A DNA stretch of 64,000 bases. Origin: Ralstonia wenshanensis. GTDB lineage: Bacteria > Pseudomonadota > Gammaproteobacteria > Burkholderiales > Burkholderiaceae. Shown piece by piece: positions 39,524 to 49,297 of the stretch; the first letter of the stretch is position 1; each line of letters starts with the position of its first letter. A program made the translations under genes and the position numbers. The notes beneath the pieces are model-generated. The model saw only the letters and a program-made list of their open reading frames with translations, ran no database searches and was not told the origin of the DNA. Location of the stretch: the NCBI RefSeq assembly GCF_021173085.1, contig NZ_CP076413.1:1178001-1242000 (forward strand), in the 5' to 3' direction.

Positions 39524-40960
39524 ATGAGCAAAGAATTTGACGTGCTGGTGATCGGCGCCGGCCCCGGCGGTTACATCGCCGCCATCCGCGCCGGCCAGCT
39601 GGGCCTGAACGTGGCCTGCTGCGAAGACAACCCCTACGACGATCCGAAGGGCGAGCCGCGCCTGGGCGGCACCTGCCTGAACGTCGGCTGCATTCCGTCG
39701 AAGGCGCTGCTGGCCTCGTCGGAAGAGTTCGAGAACGTGAACCACCACCTGGCCGACCACGGCATCACGGTGGACGGCGTCAAGGTCGACGTGGCCAAGA
39801 TGCTCAAGCGCAAGGACGACATCGTCGGCAAGATGACGAAGGGCATCGAGTTCCTGTTCCGCAAGAACAAGGTGACGCTGCTCAAGGGCCACGGCAAGTT
39901 TGTCGGCAAGACCGACGCCGGCTATCAGGTCGAAGTGGCGGGCAAGGCCGGCACGGAAGTCGTGACCGCCAAGCACGTGATCATCGCCACGGGCTCGAAG
40001 GCTCGCCACCTGCCGGGCGTGAAGGTCGACAACGTGACCATTGCCGACAACGAAGGCGCACTGAAGTTTGGCGAAGTGCCGAAGAAGCTGGGCGTGATCG
40101 GCGCTGGCGTGATCGGCCTGGAGCTGGGTTCGGTGTGGCGCCGTCTGGGTGCCGAAGTGACGATTCTCGAAGCGCTGCCGAGCTTCCTCGGTGCGGCTGA
40201 CGAATCGGTTGCCAAGGAAGCCAACAAGCTGCTGACCAAGCAGGGCCTGAAGATCAACGTCGGCGTGAAGGTCGGCGAGATCGAATCGTCGGGCAAGGGC
40301 GTGAAGGTGAACTACACCGACGCTGCCGGCGCGGCGCAAGTGCTGGAGTGCGACAAGCTGATCGTGTCGATCGGCCGCGTGCCGAACACCGACAACCTGG
40401 GCCTGGAAGCGATCGGCCTGGCGGCGGATCAGCGCGGCTTTATCGAGGTGGATGAGCACTGCGCGACCAAGCTCCCGAACCTGTGGGCGATCGGCGACGT
40501 AGTGCGCGGCCCGATGCTGGCGCACAAGGCTGAAGACGAAGGCGTGGCCGTGGCCGAGCGCATCGTCGGTCAGAAGCCGCACATCGACTACAACTGCATT
40601 CCCTGGGTCATCTACACGTACCCGGAAATTGCGTGGGTGGGCAAGACGGAGCAGCAGCTCAAGGCCGAAGGCCGCGAAACCAAGGCCGGCCAGTTCCCGT
40701 TCATGGCGAACGGCCGTGCACTGGGCATGGGCGCATCCGACGGTTTCGTGAAGGTCATCGCCGACGCGAAGACCGATGAAATCCTGGGCGTGCACATCGT
40801 GGCAGCCAACGCCTCGGACCTGGTTGCCGAAGCCGTGGTGGCGATGGAGTTCAAGGCTGCAGCCGAAGACATCGGCCGCATCTGCCATCCGCACCCGTCG
40901 ATGTCGGAAGTGATGCGCGAAGCTGCGCTGGCCGTCGACAAGCGTCAGCTCAATATGTAA
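39524..40960 (+). CDS. lpdA: Dihydrolipoyl dehydrogenase (E3)
   Basis: Lpd (478 aa) re-oxidises the lipoyl arm of SucB with FAD and NAD. FAD loop [10 protein letters not shown] (11-20), redox disulfide Cys51 and Cys56 in [16 protein letters not shown] loop [13 protein letters not shown] near 190, FAD site VWAIGDVV near 325, and the C-terminal His-Glu pair in HPHPSMSEV near 456-463 are all present. The ribosome site AAAGGAT lies ahead of ATG 39524. Placement third after sucA and sucB fits the E3 of the 2-oxoglutarate complex. Confidence 0.98.
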   Translation: MSKEFDVLVIGAGPGGYIAAIRAGQLGLNVACCEDNPYDDPKGEPRLGGTCLNVGCIPSKALLASSEEFENVNHHLADHGITVDGVKVDVAKMLKRKDDIVGKMTKGIEFLFRKNKVTLLKGHGKFVGKTDAGYQVEVAGKAGTEVVTAKHVIIATGSKARHLPGVKVDNVTIADNEGALKFGEVPKKLGVIGAGVIGLELGSVWRRLGAEVTILEALPSFLGAADESVAKEANKLLTKQGLKINVGVKVGEIESSGKGVKVNYTDAAGAAQVLECDKLIVSIGRVPNTDNLGLEAIGLAADQRGFIEVDEHCATKLPNLWAIGDVVRGPMLAHKAEDEGVAVAERIVGQKPHIDYNCIPWVIYTYPEIAWVGKTEQQLKAEGRETKAGQFPFMANGRALGMGASDGFVKVIADAKTDEILGVHIVAANASDLVAEAVVAMEFKAAAEDIGRICHPHPSMSEVMREAALAVDKRQLNM

Positions 40961-41046
40961 ATCGCAAGCCGCAAGGCAAGCACGATGCCCGGTGAATCCA
41001 CAAGATTGCCGGGCATCGGTCCATTTGGGCCCGCAAACGGTGCCCC

Positions 41047-42159
41047 ATGCAGAACAAGCAGATGAACGTCCAGGAAACCTACCTGCAGGAACTGAAGGCG
41101 CGCGGCTATCAGCCCGACGAAGCGCAACAACGCGCCGTCGATCGTCTGCAGCGGTGCTACGACGAATGGGTCGCCTACAAGGCCCGTCGATCGAATGCGC
41201 TGCGCAAGATGCTCGTGCGCCCCGATTTGCCGCGTGGCGTCTACATGTGGGGCGGGGTCGGGCGCGGCAAGTCGTTCCTGATGGATGCGTTTTATAGCTG
41301 CGTGCCGTTGGTGCGTAAGACGCGCCTGCACTTTCACGAGTTCATGCGCGAAGTGCATCGCCAACTGGAAGAACTGCGCGGCCGCGCGGATCCGCTGGAC
41401 GAGCTGGCCCGGCGCATCGCCAAGCGCTACCGCTTGATCTGTTTTGACGAATTCCACGTCAGCGACGTTGCCGACGCGATGATCCTGCACCGCTTGCTCG
41501 ATCAGTTGTTTGCCAACGGCGTGCAGTTCGTGATGACATCCAACTATCGGCCCGACTTGCTGTATCCGGACGGCTTGCACCGCGACCGTGTGCTGCCGGC
41601 CATTGCGCTGCTGCAGGAGAAGCTCGACGTCCTCAACGTCGATGCGGGCGTCGACTACCGCAAGCGGGCGATGGAGCAGGTGCAGGCGTACTACACGCCG
41701 CTAGGCGCCAAGGCCAACTCGGCGCTGCGCGATGCGTTCGCTGCGGTGGCCGGAGTGCCGGACGAGTCCCCGGTGCTACGCATTGAGCACCGGGAGATTC
41801 GCGCGGCGCGCAAGGCGGGCGGGGCGGTGTGGTTCGATTTCGCCACGCTGTGCGGGGGGCCGCGCTCACAGAACGATTACCTGGAAATCGCCTCACGCTT
41901 TCACACCGTCATCCTGGCCGATGTGCCGAAGATGACGCCGCGCATGGCGTCTGAAGCGCGCCGCTTCACGTGGCTGGTCGACGTGTTCTACGACCACAAG
42001 GTCAAGCTGCTGATGTCGGCGGAGGTGCCGGCGGACGAGCTGTACACCGAAGGCCAGATGGCCAACGAATTCCAGCGCACCGTATCGCGCATCGTCGAGA
42101 TGCAGTCGCGCGAATACCTCGAGGCACCTCGCCGCGAAGTGGACACGTCACTGACCTGA
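41047..42159 (+). CDS. zapE: Cell-division ATPase ZapE (AFG1 family)
   Basis: ZapE (370 aa) is an AFG1/LACE1-type AAA ATPase that in E. coli joins the Z ring late in division and under low oxygen. Walker A is GGVGRGKSFLMD (69-80), Walker B is RLICFDEFHVSD (near 131-142), and VMTSNYRPDLLYPDGLHRDR near 161-180 is a family signature. The start is uncertain between ATG 41047 and ATG 41062, neither with a strong ribosome site. It follows the sucAB-lpd genes by 86 bases; this neighbourhood is common in Burkholderiales. Confidence 0.93.
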   Translation: MQNKQMNVQETYLQELKARGYQPDEAQQRAVDRLQRCYDEWVAYKARRSNALRKMLVRPDLPRGVYMWGGVGRGKSFLMDAFYSCVPLVRKTRLHFHEFMREVHRQLEELRGRADPLDELARRIAKRYRLICFDEFHVSDVADAMILHRLLDQLFANGVQFVMTSNYRPDLLYPDGLHRDRVLPAIALLQEKLDVLNVDAGVDYRKRAMEQVQAYYTPLGAKANSALRDAFAAVAGVPDESPVLRIEHREIRAARKAGGAVWFDFATLCGGPRSQNDYLEIASRFHTVILADVPKMTPRMASEARRFTWLVDVFYDHKVKLLMSAEVPADELYTEGQMANEFQRTVSRIVEMQSREYLEAPRREVDTSLT

Positions 42160-42176
42160 GCGTGCTGAGCCTTGCC

Positions 42177-43019
42177 TTAGTGTGACGTCGGCGGCGAATT
42201 GCGGTGCGACGGCGGGGCCTGCGAGGGCCGCAGGCTTGCGCCAAAGAAGTCCTGTGGCAGGCGCTCGGTCTTGCGGTTGACGTTGCGGAACGCGCCTTCG
42301 ACCAGCATGGGGGCGACGTTGCTCACATCGGTTTGCGAAGCCATGGTCACGTCTTCGGTAAAGCCGCGTTCGCACAGTTCGCGGCCGGACACTGAATCAA
42401 GCAACCACGCTTTCATCATGCCGGTCCGCGACGCCTCGCGATAGATCGCACGAGCGGCGAGCGCTTCGGGCGACAGCGCTTGGGGCAAGAATCCCGCCAC
42501 CGTTTCCGACAGGTGATGCACGATCGCCCCGGCGGCCAACCAGTCTTCCAGGGCCGGGCGCAGGCTGCCATCAGCCCAGCGCTCTCCTGACGCCACCACG
42601 GCCACGCGACGGCCCAGCCGCGATGCGGCTTCCGCCACCGCGCGCGCGTTGCGCAGGCAACCAGCAAACGTCGGCGTCGACCCGGTGGCGAGTGCGAGCG
42701 TTGCCCCATTGGGCGAGGGCAGGACCAAGCTGCTGCCGATGGGCAATTCACGCAGCGACGCTGGCGAGAGCGTATACCCCGCCTGGCTGCGGTTGTAGCC
42801 CGCCAGCATGGCGCCGGCGCGGCGCGCGAAAGTTTCAGCGCTGGCGTCGCGCCATGGGTACGGATAGATGCGTGCCCCGCGCGCCACGGCCACATCCACA
42901 CAGGTGCAAAAAGACAGCACGTCCACCACGATGACGGCGTCGCAATGTGGCGCCAGCGCGGATGCTCCGTGCTCACCCCATTCACAGTGGATGTTGTACA
43001 GGCTGAATTCGGTTGCCAT
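42177..43019 (-). CDS. ComB-family 2-phosphosulfolactate phosphatase-like protein
   Basis: A 280-residue protein matching the ComB family in its conserved parts: CDAVIVVDVLSFCTCVDVAV near 25-44 (first 20 residues quoted), LVLPSPNGATLAL near 93-105, and VVASGERWADGSLRPALEDW near 138-157. ComB removes phosphate from 2-phosphosulfolactate in coenzyme M synthesis, a pathway mainly of archaea. No comA or comC homologue is visible here, so the true substrate in this organism is unknown. The ATG at 43019 has a strong AGGAGG. It is divergent from ccoI. Confidence 0.85.
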   Translation of the reverse strand: MATEFSLYNIHCEWGEHGASALAPHCDAVIVVDVLSFCTCVDVAVARGARIYPYPWRDASAETFARRAGAMLAGYNRSQAGYTLSPASLRELPIGSSLVLPSPNGATLALATGSTPTFAGCLRNARAVAEAASRLGRRVAVVASGERWADGSLRPALEDWLAAGAIVHHLSETVAGFLPQALSPEALAARAIYREASRTGMMKAWLLDSVSGRELCERGFTEDVTMASQTDVSNVAPMLVEGAFRNVNRKTERLPQDFFGASLRPSQAPPSHRNSPPTSH

Positions 43020-43143
43020 GTCGCGCCCTCCTGTTTGCCTGGTGCAGCTATTCACTATAGGCGGCCTATTTTTTTATGGGAGGGTAGGCGTGGTTGATGT
43101 GCGCTGAGAATCGCCTGACCGGTGGATTCTTATTGCGCCGTGC

Positions 43144-43157
43144 TTGATGCGCATCAA
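43144..43157. promoter_or_regulatory. FNR box ahead of ccoI
   Basis: TTGAT-GCGC-ATCAA is a perfect match to the FNR consensus. Its centre is about 41 bases before a start point near 43192, with a -10-like TAGCAT at 43180-43185, which is the class II activator layout. Confidence 0.85.
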
Positions 43158-43195
43158 GGGCGCGCCCGGGGTTGCTGGCTAGCATCGTCCCCATA

Positions 43196-45739
43196 ATGAC
43201 GACGATATTCGCCCCCAACCATCCAACCGCGCCGGTTGACGGCATAAGCTCGCCTATCGGCCCGAGCGGGGCAGGCGCGTCGCACGTCACCTGCTATCAC
43301 TGCGCGTCGCCACTGGACGGCGCCACGGCCGTCCATGCCGACATTGGCGGCAAGTCCCGGGAATTTTGCTGCGCTGGCTGTCAGGCTGTCGCGCAAACGC
43401 TGCACGCCTCCGGCATGGGCCACGTCTATGACGGCCCAATCGCCTTTGCCAAGCCGATCGAAGGCGACCGTCGCACCGAAGCCGAAGCCGTTTGGGCGAC
43501 CTACGATCTGCCCGTCATGCGTGAGCGCTTCGTACGCACACGGGCTGACGGCGCGGAAGAACTTTCTCTTGCCATCAGCGGCATGCGTTGCGCCGCGTGT
43601 GTATGGCTGATCGAGCGCGCGCTCTCGCGAGTGCCAGGCGTGCGCGAAGCCACCGTCAATTACGCCACGGAACGCGCGCGCATCGTTGGAGATGCCGGGG
43701 CGATGCGGCTGTCCGCGGTATTTGCCGCCATTGCCGACGTCGGATACGAAGCGTGGCCCGACCAGCCATCCGCCCGCCGCACTGCTGAAGCGCGTGAGCG
43801 CCGCAGCCTGCTGATCCGCTTGGGGCTGGCGATGCTCGGGATGATGCAAGTGATGATGTACGCGTGGCCGGTTTACCTGCACGGCAGCGACATCCCCGTG
43901 AGCCAGACGCGCCTGATGCAGTGGGCCAGCTTGATGCTGACCGTGCCGGTGGTGTTGATTTCTGCGCGGCCCATTTTCGTCAATGCTTGGCGGCAAGTGC
44001 GGCATGCGCACGTCGGTATGGATGTGCCCGTGGCGCTGGGAGTCGGCGCGGCGTTCATTGCCAGTGTGCTGGCGACCCTACGCGGTCATGGCGAGACGTA
44101 TTTCGATTCCGTGACGATGTTCGTCGCTTTCCTGCTGGCGGCGCGCTATCTCGAACTGCGTGCGCGACAGAGTGCTGCTTCTGGCGCTGAAGCGTTGGTG
44201 CACCAGTTGCCAGCCACCTGCCGTCGCTTCCATGCCGAAAGCGGCGCGCTGGAAACCATCCCCGTTGCAGCCTTGCAGCAAGGCGATTGCGTGGAAGTGC
44301 GCGCCGGCGAAGTTCTGCCCGCCGACGGCACCATTGAACGCGGCACCACTGAGATCGACGAATCGCTTCTCTCCGGTGAAAGCGTGCCGCGTCCGCGTGA
44401 CGTGGGCGCGACCGTGCTGGCGGGCAGCTACAACGTCGTCAGCGCCATTCGCGTGCGTGTGAACCGCGTGGGCGCCCAGACGCGCCTTGCCGCCATCGTC
44501 GATTTGCTGGAACGCGCCCTGTCGGACAAGCCCCGGATGGCTGAACTCGCCGATCGTGTGGCCGGGCGCTTTGTGGCAGTGCTGCTCGGTTGGGCGCTGC
44601 TGACGGCGATCGCGTGGTGGTGGATCGATCCGACTCGCATGTTTGCCGTCACCGTGGCGGTGCTGGTGGTGAGCTGCCCATGTGCGTTGTCGCTGGCCAC
44701 GCCGTCTGCATTGGCCGCAGCCAGTGGCGCGCTGGCACGGCGCGGTGTGCTGGTCACGCGCGGTCACGCGATCGAGAGCCTGGCAGCCGTGACGGACGTG
44801 CTGCTCGACAAGACCGGTACGCTCACCGAAGGGCGTCTGCGCTTGCTGAGCATCGAGACGTTCGCCGATGTGGATGCCGAGCACTGCCTCGCATTGGCGT
44901 GCGCGATGGAGCAATCCGAGAATCATCCGATCGCCCAGTCGTTGCGCGCCGCCACCTCCGCTGAAATGCTTTTGCCAACGTTGGGGCGCGTGACGAATGT
45001 GCCGGGGCAGGGCGTGTATGCCGCGGCTGATAACCAGTTGGTGCGTCTTGGTACGCAGTCGTTCGCAGCAGCGCGCTACGCAGATCAGCCGGTTGCTTCC
45101 ATTCGTTACGGCACGCAAGCGCCGATGGAGGAAGTGCCGCCGGCGGCCGCATGCACGTCGATCTGGCTCGGCCGCGATGGCCAACCGCTCGCGCGCTTCA
45201 CGCTGGCCGATACGCCACGTGCCGATGCGCCCGCATGCTTGAGCGCGTTGCGTGCACAAGGATTGCGCCTGCATCTCGTTTCCGGCGATGCGCCAGAGAC
45301 CGTGCACTGGTGGGCCAACCGCCTTGGCATCGACCGCGCCGTGGGCGGCGCCAGCCCCGAAGACAAACGTGCCTATGTGCGCCAGCTGCAGGCAGACGGC
45401 GCTCGCGTGCTGGCCGTCGGCGACGGCATCAACGACGCGCCGTTGCTCGCGCAGGCGCAGGTCTCCATCGCCATCGGGTCGGGTGCGCCGCTGGCCCAGG
45501 CCGGCGCGGATGCCATTCTCACCGAGCCTCGCCTGTTTGCCATCAGCGAGGCCGTGTCGATTGGCCGTCGCACGTTGCGCGTGGTGCACCAGAACCTTGG
45601 CTGGGCCTTCGCTTACAACGCGATCAGCATTCCGCTCGCCACGCTTGGGTGGCTGTCGCCGCTGGTAGCGGGCATCGGCATGTCGGTGTCGTCGTTGCTG
45701 GTGGCGCTCAATGCGTGGCGTTTGTCACGTGCCGCTTAA
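43196..45739 (+). CDS. ccoI: Copper-exporting P-type ATPase CcoI (FixI)
   Basis: CcoI (847 aa) is a P1B-type ATPase that supplies copper for cbb3 oxidase assembly. An N-terminal cysteine-rich domain (CYHC near 34, CCAGC near 59) typical of FixI/CcoI precedes a heavy-metal-associated domain with GMRCAAC near 127-133. Eight membrane helices include the CPC ion site (VVSCPCALSLATPSAL). The phosphorylation motif is DKTGTLTEG, and the hinge is VGDGINDAPLL. An FNR box lies 39 bases upstream. The start at 43196 would leave almost no leader if transcription starts near 43192; TTG at 43172 is a weaker option. Confidence 0.95.
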   Translation: MTTIFAPNHPTAPVDGISSPIGPSGAGASHVTCYHCASPLDGATAVHADIGGKSREFCCAGCQAVAQTLHASGMGHVYDGPIAFAKPIEGDRRTEAEAVWATYDLPVMRERFVRTRADGAEELSLAISGMRCAACVWLIERALSRVPGVREATVNYATERARIVGDAGAMRLSAVFAAIADVGYEAWPDQPSARRTAEARERRSLLIRLGLAMLGMMQVMMYAWPVYLHGSDIPVSQTRLMQWASLMLTVPVVLISARPIFVNAWRQVRHAHVGMDVPVALGVGAAFIASVLATLRGHGETYFDSVTMFVAFLLAARYLELRARQSAASGAEALVHQLPATCRRFHAESGALETIPVAALQQGDCVEVRAGEVLPADGTIERGTTEIDESLLSGESVPRPRDVGATVLAGSYNVVSAIRVRVNRVGAQTRLAAIVDLLERALSDKPRMAELADRVAGRFVAVLLGWALLTAIAWWWIDPTRMFAVTVAVLVVSCPCALSLATPSALAAASGALARRGVLVTRGHAIESLAAVTDVLLDKTGTLTEGRLRLLSIETFADVDAEHCLALACAMEQSENHPIAQSLRAATSAEMLLPTLGRVTNVPGQGVYAAADNQLVRLGTQSFAAARYADQPVASIRYGTQAPMEEVPPAAACTSIWLGRDGQPLARFTLADTPRADAPACLSALRAQGLRLHLVSGDAPETVHWWANRLGIDRAVGGASPEDKRAYVRQLQADGARVLAVGDGINDAPLLAQAQVSIAIGSGAPLAQAGADAILTEPRLFAISEAVSIGRRTLRVVHQNLGWAFAYNAISIPLATLGWLSPLVAGIGMSVSSLLVALNAWRLSRAA

Positions 45740-45748
45740 GGAGCCGAA

Positions 45749-45928
45749 ATGGAAACGCTGTTCCTGCTGATTCCGCTGTCGCTGATGTTGGTGGTGGCGA
45801 TTGTCGGAGTGCTGTGGTGGGCCGTCGGCTCGGGCCAGTACGACGATCTCAAGGCGCCTGCTGAATCGATTCTGCTGGACCCTGATACCCCGGCGCGTGA
45901 CGCAGTGTCGCGGGACGGAACTACTTGA
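45749..45928 (+). CDS. ccoS: cbb3 oxidase assembly protein CcoS
   Basis: A 59-residue protein, small enough to be missed by length cut-offs. One membrane helix (residues 5-26, LFLLIPLSLMLVVAIVGVLW) is followed by the CcoS signature WWAVGSGQYDDLKAPAESIL, and the tail ends in a few acidic and polar residues. CcoS is required to insert copper and haem into CcoN in other bacteria. AGGAG lies ahead of the ATG, and the gene follows ccoI by 9 bases, so it is translated from the same message. Confidence 0.93.
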   Translation: METLFLLIPLSLMLVVAIVGVLWWAVGSGQYDDLKAPAESILLDPDTPARDAVSRDGTT

Positions 45929-45947
45929 CCACGTTGGCTGGGGTGCC

Positions 45948-45961
45948 TTGACGCACGTCAA
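45948..45961. promoter_or_regulatory. FNR-type box ahead of ccoN
   Basis: TTGAC-GCAC-GTCAA is a perfect dyad and a recognised FNR/FixK variant. Its centre at 45954.5 is about 41.5 bases upstream of a start near 45996, with a weak -10 (TTAACA, 45983-45988), again the class II spacing. It lies 19 bases after the ccoS stop. Confidence 0.8.
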
Positions 45962-46023
45962 GACTCGAATATCGCCCCATTCTTAACATGACCCTATCAA
46001 ACCAACACTCTCGGGGAGCAAGC

Positions 46024-47481
46024 ATGCAATCGTCCAGCGCGTTGCAGCCCACCCAGACCTTCAATTACCGCGTTGTTCGCCAGTTCTCGATCATGACGAT
46101 CGTCTGGGGCATCGTCGGTATGGCGGTCGGTGCGCTGATCGCGGCCCAGTTGATCTGGCCGCAACTGAATTTCGGGGTGCCTTGGCTGACCTACGGCCGG
46201 CTACGCCCTCTGCACACGAATGCCGTCATCTTTGCGTTTGGCGGCAGCGCGCTGTTTGCGACGTCTTACTACATCGTGCAGCGTACCTGCCAGGTGCGTC
46301 TGCTTTCCGACAAGCTTGCTGCCTTCACGTTCTGGGGCTGGCAGGCAGTGATCGTGGCGGCTGCCATCACGCTGCCGCTGGGCTACACAAGCTCGAAGGA
46401 ATACGCCGAACTCGAATGGCCGATCGACATCCTGATCACCGTGGTGTGGGTGGCTTACGCGATCGTGTTCTTCGGCACAATCGCCAAGCGCAAGACCCGG
46501 CACATCTACGTGGCCAACTGGTTCTTCGGCGCCTACATCATCACGATTGCTCTGTTGCATATCGTCAACAACGCTGAATTGCCGGTGTCGATGTGGAAGT
46601 CGTACTCGGCCTATGCCGGCGTGCAGGATGCGATGGTGCAATGGTGGTATGGCCACAACGCAGTGGGCTTCTTCCTGACCACCAGCTTCCTGGGCATGAT
46701 GTATTACTTCGTGCCCAAGCAGGCCGAACGCCCGATCTATTCGTATCGCCTCTCGATCGTCCACTTCTGGGCGCTGAACTTCACCTACATGTGGGCGGGT
46801 CCGCACCACCTCCAATACACGTCGCTGCCCGACTGGGCGCAGTCGCTGGGCATGGTGTTCTCGCTCATTCTGCTGGCACCGTCGTGGGGCGGCATGATCA
46901 ACGGGATCATGACCCTGTCGGGTGCCTGGCACAAACTGCGCACCGATCCGATCCTGAAGTTCCTCGTGGTGGCGCTGTCGTTCTACGGCATGGCCACGTT
47001 CGAGGGCTCGATGATGTCCATCAAGACTGTGAATGCGCTGTCGCACTACACCGACTGGACGATCGGCCACGTGCACTCCGGCGCCCTGGGCTGGGTGGCG
47101 ATGATCACCATCGGTTCGATGTACTACATGATTCCGCGCCTGTTCGGTCAGCAGAAGATGTACAGCACGCGTTTGATCGAGGTCCACTTCTGGGTGGCGA
47201 CCATCGGCGTGGTGCTCTACATCGCCGCCATGTGGGTTGCCGGCGTGATGCAAGGCCTGATGTGGCGCGCCACCGAGGCTGACGGCACGCTGACCTACAG
47301 CTTTGTCGAAGCGGTGAAGGCAACGTACCCGTTCTACCTGATTCGCTTGGCTGGCGGTCTGTGCTTCCTGGGCGGCATGCTGCTGATGGCATTCAATGTG
47401 TTCAAGACCATCCAGGGCAGCAAGGCCATCGATGCACCGATTCCTCAATCGGCCCAGACCCCGATGGTCGCGGCTCAGTGA
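46024..47481 (+). CDS. ccoN: cbb3 cytochrome c oxidase catalytic subunit CcoN
   Basis: CcoN (485 aa) is the haem-copper catalytic subunit of the high-affinity oxidase. About 12 membrane segments are visible. Haem and CuB ligands lie in [10 protein letters not shown] (haem b His), [13 protein letters not shown] (CuB His), GPHHLQYTS (HH pair), and [10 protein letters not shown] (the HxH haem ligands). I prefer ATG 46024, behind GGGGAG, to the in-frame ATG at 45988, which lies next to the presumed -10. A typical CcoN is near 475 aa. It leads the structural genes ccoNOQP. Confidence 0.97.
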   Translation: MQSSSALQPTQTFNYRVVRQFSIMTIVWGIVGMAVGALIAAQLIWPQLNFGVPWLTYGRLRPLHTNAVIFAFGGSALFATSYYIVQRTCQVRLLSDKLAAFTFWGWQAVIVAAAITLPLGYTSSKEYAELEWPIDILITVVWVAYAIVFFGTIAKRKTRHIYVANWFFGAYIITIALLHIVNNAELPVSMWKSYSAYAGVQDAMVQWWYGHNAVGFFLTTSFLGMMYYFVPKQAERPIYSYRLSIVHFWALNFTYMWAGPHHLQYTSLPDWAQSLGMVFSLILLAPSWGGMINGIMTLSGAWHKLRTDPILKFLVVALSFYGMATFEGSMMSIKTVNALSHYTDWTIGHVHSGALGWVAMITIGSMYYMIPRLFGQQKMYSTRLIEVHFWVATIGVVLYIAAMWVAGVMQGLMWRATEADGTLTYSFVEAVKATYPFYLIRLAGGLCFLGGMLLMAFNVFKTIQGSKAIDAPIPQSAQTPMVAAQ

Positions 47482-47491
47482 GGAGGGGAAC

Positions 47492-48175
47492 ATGAGCAAC
47501 CAATCCAACAAGTTTTTCTCGCACGAGACGCTGGAAAAGAACATCGGCTTGCTGATTGTGATGACGCTCGTCGTCGTCAGCATTGCGGGCCTGGTGCAGA
47601 TCTTGCCGCTCTTCTTCCAGCATTCGACCACTGAACCGGTCAAGGGCATCGCCCCGTATTCGCCGCTGCGGCTGGCGGGGCGCGACATCTACATCCGCGA
47701 AGGCTGCGTTGGCTGCCACTCGCAGCAAGTGCGTACGCTTCGCGCCGAGACCGAGCGCTATGGCCACTACTCGCTGGCTGGCGAGTCGGTGTTCGATCAC
47801 CCGTTCCTGTGGGGCTCCAAGCGTACGGGCCCGGATCTGGCGCGCGTTGGGCAGCGCTACTCCGACGACTGGCATCGCATCCATCTGCGCGATCCGCGTG
47901 AAGTGGTGCCCGAGTCGAACATGCCGTCGTATGCGTGGCTCTCGAAGACGCCGCTGGACAACAGCGACATCGAGAAGAAGATGCATGTCTTGCGTCAGCT
48001 GGGTGTGCCTTATACGGATGCCCAGATCGCCGGGGCGCGCGAGCAACTGGCAGGCAAGACCGAAGAAGATGCCGTGGTCGCCTATCTGCAAGGCCTTGGC
48101 GTAGAGCTGCGTAACGTCCGGGACGTGGCTGTTGCTCCGGCGGCGGCGCCTGCCACCGTTGCAGCGAAGGAGTAA
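47492..48175 (+). CDS. ccoO: cbb3 oxidase mono-haem cytochrome c subunit CcoO
   Basis: CcoO (227 aa) has one N-terminal membrane anchor (about 18-42) and one haem c site, CVGCH (Cys72, Cys75, His76), with the axial Met in [10 protein letters not shown]. It passes electrons to CcoN. AGGAGG immediately after the ccoN stop drives translation. The C-terminal Ala/Pro tail is short. Confidence 0.97.
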   Translation: MSNQSNKFFSHETLEKNIGLLIVMTLVVVSIAGLVQILPLFFQHSTTEPVKGIAPYSPLRLAGRDIYIREGCVGCHSQQVRTLRAETERYGHYSLAGESVFDHPFLWGSKRTGPDLARVGQRYSDDWHRIHLRDPREVVPESNMPSYAWLSKTPLDNSDIEKKMHVLRQLGVPYTDAQIAGAREQLAGKTEEDAVVAYLQGLGVELRNVRDVAVAPAAAPATVAAKE

Positions 48176-48178
48176 GCC

Positions 48179-48361
48179 ATGGCCACGCTGAGTGCAATTG
48201 CCACTGCCGTCTTCCTCGTGCTGTTCGTCTGCATCACCTGGTGGGCATTCTCCGCGCATCGCCGCGCTGCGAATGCGGAATCGGCCATGCTGCCGTTCCT
48301 GCTGCCCGATGAGACCGAGGTCGCCGGTGCGCACGCAGACGCGTCGCGCCCGCATCAATAA
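48179..48361 (+). CDS. ccoQ: cbb3 oxidase small subunit CcoQ
   Basis: A 60-residue protein with one membrane helix (about 5-26) and the usual TWWAFSAHRRAANAE segment. CcoQ stabilises the complex, particularly against oxygen. It lies 3 bases after ccoO and 12 before ccoP. Confidence 0.92.
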   Translation: MATLSAIATAVFLVLFVCITWWAFSAHRRAANAESAMLPFLLPDETEVAGAHADASRPHQ

Positions 48362-48373
48362 GGACACAGAATC

Positions 48374-49297
48374 ATGAGCGACTTCATTTCGGAGTTCTGG
48401 GGGTATTACATCGCAGCGATCGCCCTGGTCGGCATCGTGTGGTGTGTCTGGTTGCTGTTTTCGCAGCGGCGCATTCAAGTGGCACCCGGGCACAGCGCCG
48501 GGGAAGATACGGGCCACGTATGGGATGGCGATTTGCGGGAATTGAATAACCCGCTGCCGCGCTGGTGGATGTGGATGTTCCTGCTGTCGTGCATCTTTGC
48601 GTTGGGGTACCTGATCCTCTACCCGGGGTTGGGTTCATACGGCGGCGCGCTCGGTTTCTCGACACGGGGCGAATTGGCCGCGCAGCGTGCTGCAGCCGAT
48701 GCGCAGGTCCGTCCGGTCTATGCGCGTTATGCCAGCATGGATATCAAGCAGATCGCCGCCGATCCCCAGGCTCACGAGATCGGCCAGCGCCTGTTCCTGA
48801 ACAACTGCGCGCAGTGCCACGGCTCCGACGCCGGCGGCTCGAAGGGCTTCCCGAACCTGACCGACAGCGACTGGCTGTACGGCGGCGATCCCGAGACGAT
48901 CCTGACCACCATCACCAAGGGGCGTCACGGTGTCATGCCCTCGCTGGCTGCGGTGGTGGATGGCAACCAGGCTGTCAACGTGGCCAACTACGTGCGCTCG
49001 TTGTCGGGCCTGTCCTACGACCCGATCAAGGCAGCGCGTGGTGAACCGACGTTCAAGTCGGTCTGCGCAGCCTGCCACACGGCAAGCGGCAAGGGCAATC
49101 AGACACTTGGCGCACCTAACCTGACCGACCGCGTCTGGCTGTACGGCAGTTCGGAAGCAACCATCGTCGAGACCATCCTCAAGGGTCGGGACAACACGAT
49201 GCCGGCACACGAGAACCTGCTCTCACCAGAGAAGATCCGCATGCTGGCGGCCTATGTCTGGGGTCTGTCGAACAGCAACACGAGTCACGCGCAATGA
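48374..49297 (+). CDS. ccoP: cbb3 oxidase di-haem cytochrome c subunit CcoP
   Basis: CcoP (307 aa) takes electrons from soluble cytochrome c. It begins with two membrane helices (about 8-33 and 60-83) joined by the TGHVWDGDLRELNNPLPRWW loop typical of CcoP. Two haem c sites follow: CAQCHG near 143-148 and CAACHT near 233-238, each with a downstream axial Met (HGVMPSL, NTMPAHE). The stop overlaps the ccoG start by four bases. Confidence 0.97.
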   Translation: MSDFISEFWGYYIAAIALVGIVWCVWLLFSQRRIQVAPGHSAGEDTGHVWDGDLRELNNPLPRWWMWMFLLSCIFALGYLILYPGLGSYGGALGFSTRGELAAQRAAADAQVRPVYARYASMDIKQIAADPQAHEIGQRLFLNNCAQCHGSDAGGSKGFPNLTDSDWLYGGDPETILTTITKGRHGVMPSLAAVVDGNQAVNVANYVRSLSGLSYDPIKAARGEPTFKSVCAACHTASGKGNQTLGAPNLTDRVWLYGSSEATIVETILKGRDNTMPAHENLLSPEKIRMLAAYVWGLSNSNTSHAQ

